DNA from: WHSW01 sp963777775
GTDB taxonomy: Bacteria; Actinomycetota; Thermoleophilia; Solirubrobacterales; 70-9
Length of the DNA: 64,000 nt
NCBI GenBank assembly: GCA_963777775.1
Contig: CAVZRL010000009.1
Span: forward strand, 372,001 to 436,000
Direction of reading: 5' to 3'
Shown: piece by piece, positions 26,447-34,300 of the stretch
How the letters are laid out: every line of letters starts with the position of its first letter
Numbering within the stretch: the first letter of the stretch is position 1
Notes under the pieces: generated by a model
What the model saw: the letters and a program-made list of their open reading frames with translations, nothing else
Told to the model about the DNA's origin: nothing
Databases searched by the model: none
Translations under genes and position numbers: made by a program

Positions 26447-27462
26447 TGCGTCGCCCCGGGTAGTTCGTAGGGAGCCGTGATCCGGATCAGCTCGGACCAG
26501 AGTCGGTCACGATCCGCGGGGGCCTCCCGGGTCCAAGGCAGGAGGTGCTTCGGCCGCGGTCGGCGGTCGTGCCAGAACTCGCCTGTCCGCTTCGCGGCGC
26601 CGCCGGCCGCGATCAGCCAGGTGGCGGTGTCGGCCCCCTGCGACGGATCGCGCAGGATTGGCCGCATGAGCCGATGGAAGCGCGGCAGGGAGTCGCGGAG
26701 CCCCGGCGTGTCGACCCAGCCCGGGTGCATCGAGGCGAAGGCGGTCGTAGCGCCCTCGAAACGCTCCGCGAGCAGCTCAGCGAGAACGACCTGCGCACGC
26801 TTGGCGTGCGCGTAGAAGCGCGGTCCATCGAACTCACGTCGGTCGAGCTCGAGGTCGTCGGACCTGAGCCTCGCCGTGTACATCCCGGCCGAGGAGACGA
26901 AGACGACGGTCGCGGCGGGTGCCCGGTGCAGCCCAGGACCGAGCAGGCGGGTGAGCAGGAAGGGCGCCACTACGCCGGTCGCAAAGGTCAGCTCGTGACC
27001 GTCGACGCTTCGCTCGCGCGCCGACGTCAGCACCCCGGCGTTGTGGACGAGGCCGGTCAGCTCGTCGGCCGAGCCGGCGAAGCGCCCGGCGAAGTCCCGC
27101 ACCGCGCCCAGGTCGGCGAGATCACAGAGCTCGAGCCGCAGTCGCTCCGCCACGTCGACCCTGCCGTCGACGCCGAGCCGGCCGGCGACCCGCTCTCTGG
27201 CCCGCTCGCCGCGGTCGGGGTCTCGAGCCAGCATGTGGACCACGGCGCCGCGGCGGGCGAGTTGCTCGCAGATCGCCTCGCCGATCCCCGAGCTTGCCCC
27301 GGTGACGAGCACACGGTGGCGCTCGAGCGACAGCTTCGGCTCCGGATCCCAGAACCGCCGCCTCAGCCTGTAGCCGAGCGCCGAGTAGCCCGGGACCACG
27401 GCGAGGTCGAGCGCCCCATCGAGGGCGCGAGTGAGGACTTGATCGGCCGTCGGCACGCGCAC
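26443..27462 (-). CDS. Short-chain dehydrogenase/reductase (DHRS12-like)
   Basis: 339 residues. A leader of about 45 residues (VLTRALDGALDLAVVPGYSALGYRLRRR) precedes a classical SDR with TGASSGIGEAICEQLARRG, an NAG-type motif (HNAGVL) and YAHAKRAQ supplying Tyr and Lys. Similar SDRs are found with COG2907 and DUF1365 in light-regulated clusters. GTG 27462 starts two bases after the MerR stop, with GGAG about 10 bases upstream; GTG 27456 is an alternative. The TGA overlaps the flavoprotein ATG. Confidence 0.88.
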   Translation of the reverse strand: MRVPTADQVLTRALDGALDLAVVPGYSALGYRLRRRFWDPEPKLSLERHRVLVTGASSGIGEAICEQLARRGAVVHMLARDPDRGERARERVAGRLGVDGRVDVAERLRLELCDLADLGAVRDFAGRFAGSADELTGLVHNAGVLTSARERSVDGHELTFATGVVAPFLLTRLLGPGLHRAPAATVVFVSSAGMYTARLRSDDLELDRREFDGPRFYAHAKRAQVVLAELLAERFEGATTAFASMHPGWVDTPGLRDSLPRFHRLMRPILRDPSQGADTATWLIAAGGAAKRTGEFWHDRRPRPKHLLPWTREAPADRDRLWSELIRITAPYELPGATQ

Positions 27463-27464
27463 GC

Positions 27465-28292
27465 CTATCCGCTCCGGCGGGGCCGGGCGAGGTAGCCGAC
27501 CATGCGCTCGCACGCGGACAGTGCAGTTGCCGTCGGTCCCGGTCCGGGCCGATGCTGAATCGCGTCCCGCAGCACCACCTCACAGCGCGGCGCCCGCACC
27601 GCGACGATCCCGATCAGGAGCTCGGCGGCGTCCCGGACCGTCGTCGGGTCAAAGCTCCAGATCACGTCGAACGCGCGTTGCCGATCGGATCGCCCGCGGT
27701 CTGCCGCCTCGGCGCCGACCAGGCACGCGGTGAACCCGGGCGCGTCGCAGATCACCGCCCACTCGCGCGCCGCCGGATCCGCCGAGCCGACCGGAACCTC
27801 GATCGGTGCCGCGGCCGGACGACGAAGCGACCGAAAGCCGGCGAGGACGACGCTCGCCTCGGCGAGGCGGTCGAGCTCGCGCCAGCGCTGCCGCGAGGGC
27901 CGGTAGAAGGCGGAGCGCTGAAAGCTGCCCGCGAGCAGGCCGCGTCCGCCGCCGGCCAGGTACTCGTCCTCGATCGCGTGGCTGAGCGACACCAGCGCCC
28001 ACTTCTCGAGCCGCTGCGGCCGGATCTCGGGCCGACGGCGCCGGAGGCCGGCGAACACGGACGGCTCGCCGCGGGCGGCGAACGCGAGGGCGCGATCGAT
28101 CGCAGCGGCGAGCGAGAGCCCAGCCTCGCGCTCGCGAAGGACGAGTCGGACCAGCTCGACGTCGCCGGCCGCGTAGCGGCGATGGCCGCTCTTCAGCCGC
28201 TGCGGCGCCGGGAACCCGTGGCGGGTCTCCCACATGCGCAGCGTCCCGGCTGCGACGTCGGTGCGGGCCGAGAGCTCGCCGATCGACAACAT
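27465..28292 (-). CDS. MerR-family regulator with C-terminal DICT sensory domain
   Basis: 275 residues. The N-terminal MerR helix-turn-helix (LSIGELSARTDVAAGTLRMWE, then HRRYAAGDVELV) is followed by a region matching the DICT domain: KWALVSLSHAIEDEYLAG, SFQRSAFYRPSRQRWRELDRLA, EWAVICDAPGFTACLVG and AFDVIWSFDPTTVRDAAELL. DICT is a predicted sensory domain found in signalling proteins, possibly linked to light responses. It lacks the B12-binding domain of LitR/CarH. It leads the SDR, COG2907, DUF1365 operon and is divergent from photolyase, so it most likely controls both and itself. Confidence 0.88.
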   Translation of the reverse strand: MLSIGELSARTDVAAGTLRMWETRHGFPAPQRLKSGHRRYAAGDVELVRLVLREREAGLSLAAAIDRALAFAARGEPSVFAGLRRRRPEIRPQRLEKWALVSLSHAIEDEYLAGGGRGLLAGSFQRSAFYRPSRQRWRELDRLAEASVVLAGFRSLRRPAAAPIEVPVGSADPAAREWAVICDAPGFTACLVGAEAADRGRSDRQRAFDVIWSFDPTTVRDAAELLIGIVAVRAPRCEVVLRDAIQHRPGPGPTATALSACERMVGYLARPRRSG

Positions 28293-28304
28293 GCACGTAA
28301 TATA

Positions 28305-28316
28305 GAGATTTATCTC
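28305..28316. promoter_or_regulatory. Candidate operator between MerR-DICT and photolyase genes
   Basis: GAGATTTATCTC is a perfect inverted repeat (arms GAGAT/ATCTC) in the 84-base divergent gap, inside the most AT-rich patch of the region (28299-28320). MerR proteins bind such symmetric sites between promoter elements. I cannot define -35/-10 boxes with confidence for either direction. Confidence 0.45.
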
Positions 28317-28376
28317 GACAACCTGTACGCTGAGGGAGTGCCGACGATCCGCCCACAGCCGAGCCGGAGGGGCGGG

Positions 28377-29774
28377 TTGAGCGCCGCGGGGATCGTCTGG
28401 CTGCGGCGGGACCTGCGGATCCGCGACCACCCGGCGCTGCGAGCGGCGCTCGACCGCCACGAACGCGTGGTGCCGCTGTTCTGCTTCGACCGCCGCCTGC
28501 TCGGCGGCCGCCACGCCTCCGGGCCGCGGACCCAGTTCCTGCTCGAATGCCTCGCAGACCTCGACGACCAGCTTCGGCGGCGGGGGTCGGGGCTCGTGGT
28601 CCGCCAAGGCCCCCCGGAAGCGGAGCTGATCGCGCTGGCACACGAGATCGGCGCCGGCGCCGTCCACGTCAGCGGCGACGTCGGCCCGTTCGCGCGCAGG
28701 CGTGACCTGCGGGTGCGCACCGCGTGCAGCAAGGCGGGGATCGATTTTCACGCGCATCCGGGGCTGAACGCAATCGACGTCGACCTGATCTCGACCCGGG
28801 GCGGCAAGCCCTACACCGTCTTCTCGCCCTTCTTTCGCGCCTGGCTCGAGGCCGATCGACGGCCGCTGCTCAACGCTCCCTCCGAGCTGCCGGCGCTGCC
28901 CTCGAGGCTCGCCAAGGGCCGCCTCCCTGAGCTCGGATCGCTCGGCCTCGCCCAGGAGGTGGCTGAACCGATGCCGGGCGGCGAGGCCGAAGCGCGGCGG
29001 GCGCTCGATCGCTTCCTCGCCGGGCCGATCGGGAGCTATAGGCAGGGCCGCGACTCGCTCGGTCGCGGGGGGACCTCCCGCCTCTCCCCCTATCTTCACT
29101 TCGGGTGCCTTTCGCCGCGGCAGATCGAGACGCGCATGTCGCGCGGGGAGGGGCCGAAAGCCTTTCACCGCCAGCTCTGCTGGCGTGATTTCCACCACCA
29201 CGTGCTCGCCCATTTCCCCCGCAACGTGCGCTCGGAGTTCCAGGACCGTTACCGGGGCGCGATCGGCTGGAGCCATGCCGAGAAGCGATTCGACGCCTGG
29301 TGCGCGGGGCTGACCGGCTACCCGTTGGTCGACGCGGGAATGCGCCAGCTCCGTCGCGAGGGCTGGATGCACAACCGCGCCCGGCTCGTCGTCGGCTCGT
29401 TCCTGACCAAGGACCTGGGAATCGACTGGCGCTGGGGCGAGCGGCACTTCATGCGGCTGCTGATCGACGGCGACGAGGCGAACAACAACGGCAACTGGCA
29501 GTGGATCGCCTCGGTCGGAACCGATCCGCAGCCGGTCTTTCGTCGCATCCTGAGCCCGGCCCGCCAGCAGGAGGCACACGACCCCGACCATGCATACGTG
29601 CGGCGGTACGTGCCCGAGCTTCGGGCGGTGCCCGCCGAGTACATGACCGAGCCCTGTTCGATGCCGATCGAGGTCCAGCGCGACGCAGGATGCGTGATCG
29701 GCTCCGACTACCCGGCCCCGATCGTCGACCGCCGGCGGGCGCGCGAGGAAGCGCTCGAGCGTTACCGCGTGTGA
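28377..29774 (+). CDS. phr: Deoxyribodipyrimidine photolyase / cryptochrome-family flavoprotein
   Basis: 465 residues. The N-terminal antenna-binding domain begins GIVWLRRDLRIRDHPAL; the FAD domain has LSPYLHFGCLSPRQ, QLCWRDFHHHVL, GYPLVDAGMRQLRREGWMHNR, and ANNNGNWQWIAS, all typical of class I CPD photolyases. TTG 28377 is chosen because GGAGGGG ends about 5 bases before it; GTG 28338 would add 13 basic residues with no proper spacing. The stop overlaps the next gene's GTG by four bases. Repair of UV dimers with blue light fits the divergent MerR-DICT regulator. Confidence 0.95.
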   Translation: MSAAGIVWLRRDLRIRDHPALRAALDRHERVVPLFCFDRRLLGGRHASGPRTQFLLECLADLDDQLRRRGSGLVVRQGPPEAELIALAHEIGAGAVHVSGDVGPFARRRDLRVRTACSKAGIDFHAHPGLNAIDVDLISTRGGKPYTVFSPFFRAWLEADRRPLLNAPSELPALPSRLAKGRLPELGSLGLAQEVAEPMPGGEAEARRALDRFLAGPIGSYRQGRDSLGRGGTSRLSPYLHFGCLSPRQIETRMSRGEGPKAFHRQLCWRDFHHHVLAHFPRNVRSEFQDRYRGAIGWSHAEKRFDAWCAGLTGYPLVDAGMRQLRREGWMHNRARLVVGSFLTKDLGIDWRWGERHFMRLLIDGDEANNNGNWQWIASVGTDPQPVFRRILSPARQQEAHDPDHAYVRRYVPELRAVPAEYMTEPCSMPIEVQRDAGCVIGSDYPAPIVDRRRAREEALERYRV

Positions 29775-30448
29775 TCGCCTCCGCCGAGCCGTCCGACGCG
29801 CCCGCTCGCGCGACCATCGAGATGCTTCCCGAGCCGGAGGAGAAGCGCGCCCCGGCGACCGGCGCGGTCGCCTCGGTCCAGGAGGCGGAGCTCTCGATGC
29901 CCGCCACCGCTCTGGGGCGGCTCTGGCAGCCGGCGAGCCTCGAACGGCTGGCGCGCGGCTATTGGCTCTATCTGGCACGCGCCTCGCGGGGCGTGATCAG
30001 GGTCCTCTACGGCGAGGCGTCGCGAACCGTCGTGGTCGGACCCTCCTCGCTCGGACTGCTGCGGTTTCGAGCCCCCGAGTACGAGACCTCGGCGGACACC
30101 GCGGCCGTTACCTGGCAGATCGAGCGCGGGCTACTGGTCGCCGCACAGGGCCGCGATAGCGGGTGGCTGCGAATCGAGGTCCGGCGCCAACGGGCCACGA
30201 CCGCGTCTCTCACGCCCGACGGCACGCGGGCGACGGTGCGGATCCGGGTCGAGGTGCGCAACTTCTATCCCTGGCTGCGGGGCAGCGGGCGCTTCGCCCG
30301 CTTCGGCGCCTGGCTCTACTCACAGACCCAGGTCCGGATCCATCGCCGGATCACGATCGGGTTCCTCCGCTCGCTCGCGGGCCTCGAGCTGCCCCCGCCC
30401 CGCGACGCCAAAGCCACGACTTCCGGCGACCGGGCGGAGACCGGATGA
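29771..30448 (+). CDS. Unknown conserved protein in the photolyase operon
   Basis: 225 residues from GTG 29771, which overlaps the photolyase stop (GTGA). After about 45 polar residues comes a soluble alpha/beta region (LGRLWQPASLERLARGYWLYLARAS; VTWQIERGLLVAAQG; RVEVRNFYPWLRG), then ARFGAWLYSQTQVRIHRRITIGFLRSLAG. The repeated aromatic beta-strand pattern suggests a lipid- or ligand-binding barrel but I recognise no family. Coupling to photolyase upstream and an NAD(P)-binding protein downstream (ATGA overlap) makes it part of the presumed light/oxidative-stress response. Confidence 0.75.
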   Translation: MIASAEPSDAPARATIEMLPEPEEKRAPATGAVASVQEAELSMPATALGRLWQPASLERLARGYWLYLARASRGVIRVLYGEASRTVVVGPSSLGLLRFRAPEYETSADTAAVTWQIERGLLVAAQGRDSGWLRIEVRRQRATTASLTPDGTRATVRIRVEVRNFYPWLRGSGRFARFGAWLYSQTQVRIHRRITIGFLRSLAGLELPPPRDAKATTSGDRAETG

Positions 30449-31353
30449 GGGCGCTGGTCACGGGCGCCACCGGATTCGTCGGCGGCCGTCTCGCGAACCG
30501 TCTCGCCGACGCCGGGTTCGATGTCCGCTGCCTCGTACGCGACCCCGCACGGGCAGAGGAGCTTCGCGACGCCGGGCACGACCTGCACCAGGGCGACGCC
30601 CTAGACCCGACGAGCCTGCGCGGGGCCGGACGCGAGGTCGACGTCGCCTACTACCTGATCCACTCGATGGGCCGGGGCGGACCCGGCGGCGCCGACTTCG
30701 GGCAGCGCGACCGGGAGGCGGCCAGTAACTTCGCCCGGCTCTGCCGCGACGAGGGAGTGGGCCGGGTCGCGTACCTGGGCGGGCTCGGGGACGACGGCGG
30801 GTCACCTCATCTGCGCAGCCGGCACGAGACGGCGCTGGTCCTCGCCGAGGAGGGCCCGCCGCTGAGCTACTTCCGCGCCGCGATGGTCGTCGGCGCCGGG
30901 AGCGAGTCCTACCGGGCGCTGCGGTATCTCGTCGCTCGCCTGCCGGTGATGGTCGCGCCATCCTGGCTGCGCACCCCGACACAGCCGATCGGGATCGACG
31001 ATGTCCTCGACTACCTCGTCGCTGCGCCGGCGGTCGACGCCGCCGCCGGCCGCGAGATCGAGATCGGGGGCCCGGACGTGCTCTCCTACGGGGCGATGAT
31101 CGGCGAGATGGCCGACGCGCTCGGCAAGCGCCGTCCACTGATGCTCCCCGTGCCGCTGCTCTCGCCGAAGCTGTCGTCGCTCTGGATCGGCCTGGTGACG
31201 CCGGTCGACTCGGGCGTCGCCCGGCCGCTGGTCGAGGGCCTGCGAACCAGGACCACGGTGGCCGACCCGAGCGGTGCTGAGCTGTTCGACGTCGAGCCGG
31301 CGCCGTTTCGCCAGGTGCTCGACTGGGCATTGGCCGACGAGGGCGCGAAATAA
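30445..31353 (+). CDS. NAD(P)H-binding SDR-like protein (NmrA/YwnB type)
   Basis: 302 residues of the atypical SDR group. The N-terminal ALVTGATGFVGGRLANRLADAG binds the dinucleotide; DVAYYLIHSMGRGG and VGRVAYLGGLGDDGG are characteristic, and PLSYFRAAMVVGAGSESYRALRYLVARLPVM resembles a group often annotated as NAD(P)H-binding or epimerase-like membrane-associated proteins. No Tyr-x3-Lys catalytic pair is obvious. ATG 30445 overlaps the preceding stop by four bases, making a photolyase, unknown, NAD(P)-binding operon. Confidence 0.85.
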   Translation: MRALVTGATGFVGGRLANRLADAGFDVRCLVRDPARAEELRDAGHDLHQGDALDPTSLRGAGREVDVAYYLIHSMGRGGPGGADFGQRDREAASNFARLCRDEGVGRVAYLGGLGDDGGSPHLRSRHETALVLAEEGPPLSYFRAAMVVGAGSESYRALRYLVARLPVMVAPSWLRTPTQPIGIDDVLDYLVAAPAVDAAAGREIEIGGPDVLSYGAMIGEMADALGKRRPLMLPVPLLSPKLSSLWIGLVTPVDSGVARPLVEGLRTRTTVADPSGAELFDVEPAPFRQVLDWALADEGAK

Positions 31354-31396
31354 GCTCGCGCTATCGCGGCGGCAACGTCATACACTCGCAGTAGAA

Positions 31397-34300
31397 GTGG
31401 CCGAGACGGCGGTGATCGAAGTCCAGATGCCCCAGATGGGCGAGTCGGTGACCGAGGGCACGATCCTCGAGTGGCACGTATCCGAGGGGCAGCAGGTCGC
31501 CGAGGGAGAGACCGTGGTCGAGGTCTCGACCGACAAGATCGACGCCGAGGTCCCGGCGCCGGCCAGCGGCGTGATCACGAAGATCCTGGCGGCGCCCGAC
31601 GACACGGTCGAGGTCGGCCAGGTGCTGGCCCGGATCGATCCCAACGGCGCCTTCGGCAACGGGGCGGCGGCGACCGAGCGCGCGCCCGGGATGGCCGGCA
31701 CCGGCGAGGGCGACGCCGACCTCGGCGACGACACGGTCCCGTCGCGGTCGCCCCAGCCGGGTGAGATCACCACCGACCCCACGGCTCCCGGACGCGAAGC
31801 GGAGGAGGCGGGCGAAACGCTGGTCCTTTCCATGCCCGAGATGGGCGAGTCGGTGACCGAGGGCACGATCCTCGAGTGGCACGTATCCGAGGGGCAGCAG
31901 GTCGCCGAGGGCGAGACCGTGGTCGAGGTCTCGACCGACAAGATCGACGCCGAGGTCCCGGCGCCGGCCAGCGGCACGATCGCGAAGCTGCTCGTGGCCG
32001 TCGACGAGACGGTCCAGGTCGGCCAGGCGCTCGCTGAGATGCGCGCGGGCGCCGCACCCGCCGCAGAGCCGGCCACCGACGCCGGCGCCGAGGCTGCGGA
32101 GGCCCCGCCCGCTGCGGCCGACGGCGACGGCGCCACGGCATCGCCGGTCGCCCGCCGCGTCGCCGCGGCCAAGGGCATCGACCTGGACGGGCTCAGCGGC
32201 AGCGGCGCCGGAGGCAAGATCGTGAAGGCCGATGTGCTGGCGGCGGCCGACGGCGCCAAGGCCCCGGCGGTCGAGGGCGAGGCGAAGCCGCTGCGCGGAC
32301 CGGCGGCGATGCTCGCCGAGGCGATGAACGAGAGCCGCTCGATGCCGACCGCGACCTCGTTCCGCACCCTCCCCGTCGACACGCTCGACGCGAAGCGCAA
32401 GGCGCTCAATGCCGAGCTCAAAGAGCGCGGGATGAAGGTCTCCTTCACTCATTTGATCGCCTGGGCGATCGTCCAAGCGACGACCGATTGGCCGGCGATG
32501 GCGCGCAGCTACGAGGAGCGCGACGGCAAACCGACGATGATCGAGTCCACGCACGTCAACCTCGGGATCGCCGTCGACGTCGAGCGCAAGGACGGCTCGC
32601 GCAGCCTGATGGTCCCCTGCATCAAGGCGGCCGAGACGGTCGACTTCGCAGCCTTCCACGCGCGCTATGAGGAGCTGATCACCAAGACGCGCGAGAACAA
32701 GCTCACCGCCGACGACTTCAAGGGAACCAACGTCACGCTCACCAACCCCGGCGGGCTCGGCACGGTCGCCTCGGTGCCCCGCCTGCTCACGGGTCAGGGG
32801 ACGATCGTCGCCTGCGGTTCGCTCGCCTACCCGGTCGAGTGGGCGCACGTGCCGGCCGAGAAGGTGAAGGCACTCGGGGTCTCGAAGGTGATGACGACGA
32901 CCTCGACCTATGACCATCGGATCATCCAGGGGGCCGAGTCGGGCTCCTTCCTGCGCCGGGTTGACGAGCTGCTGCAGGGCGCGGAAGACTTCTACGAGCA
33001 GGTCGCCGAGTCGCTCGGGTTGGCCTCGAGCGTGGTCACGACGGCGCATCCGGCGGCGGCCTCGGCGCTGCCGCTGCCGACCGCCGCGCCCACCGGGGTC
33101 GCGGCCGCGGAGCCGGACCGCGAGCTGCTTCAGGCCGTCCAGGCGGCCACCTCGCTGCTCAAGGCCTACCGCACCCACGGTCACCTCGCCGCCAGGGTCA
33201 ACCCGCTCGGCGGTGACCCGAAGGGCGATCCGGCGCTCGAGCCAGAGAACCTCAACCTGACCCCCGAGACGATGGAGCGGATCCCGGCCTCGATTTTGCG
33301 GATCGGGGTCGAGGGCGAGACGCTGCTCGACGCGCTGCCGCGGATGCGCGACGCATATTGCGGCCCGATCGCGTACCAGATCGAGCACCTCTCCTCACAC
33401 CAGCAGCGGATCTGGCTGCGTGAGATCGTCGAGACCGGATGGCACCGCGCCCCGTTCGCCGAGGAGGAACGCCGAGCGCTGCTCTCCCGCCTCACCGAGG
33501 TGTTCCAGTTCGAGCGCTTTCTGCAAAAGGCCTACCTGGGCCAGAAGATGTTCTCGATCGAGGGCCTCGACGCGGCGGTGCCGATGATCGACGAGATCGC
33601 GACCCTGGCGCGCCGCAACGGCGCCGAGGAGGTCGTGATCGGGATGGCCCACCGGGGCCGGCTCAGCGTGCTCGCCCACAATCTCGGGCGCTCGGTGGAG
33701 TCGATCCTGGCCGAGTTCGAGGGCGCCAAGGCGCTCGACCAGGTGAAAGCGATCGCCGCGATCCCGCACTCGGGGACCGGCGACGTCAAGTACCACCATG
33801 GCGCCGAGGGCATGTTCGCGACCGGTGACGGCGAGGAGGTCAAGGTCCGCCTCTACCCGAACCCGAGCCATCTCGAGTTCGTCGATCCCGTCGTCGAGGG
33901 GGGCGCCCGCGCGGCGCAGACCGAGCATTCCGGTCCGCAGCTCAAGCACAACCCGCAGGCGGCGGTGCCGCTGCTGCTCCACGGCGACGCGGCGTTCCCC
34001 GGTCAGGGGGTGGTCGCCGAGACCCTCAACCTGCAGGCGCTCGATGGCTATTCGACCGGCGGCACGATCCACTTGATCACCGACAACCAGGTCGGGTTCA
34101 CCACCGATCCAAAGGAGGGGCGCTCGACGCCCTACGCCGGCGACATGGCGAAGGGCTTCAACTGCCCGATCATCCACGTCAACGCCGACGACGTCGAGGC
34201 CTGCATCGCCGCCGTGCGGCTGGCGATGGCCTACCGCGAGAAGTGGGGGCGGGACGTGGTCATTGACCTGATCGGATACCGCCGTTACGGGCACAACGAG

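Noticed and set aside
27552..28376. An N-terminal extension of photolyase by up to about 275 codons
   Set aside because: The extension is antisense to the MerR-DICT gene and the photolyase fold begins right after TTG 28377, which has a good ribosome-binding site.
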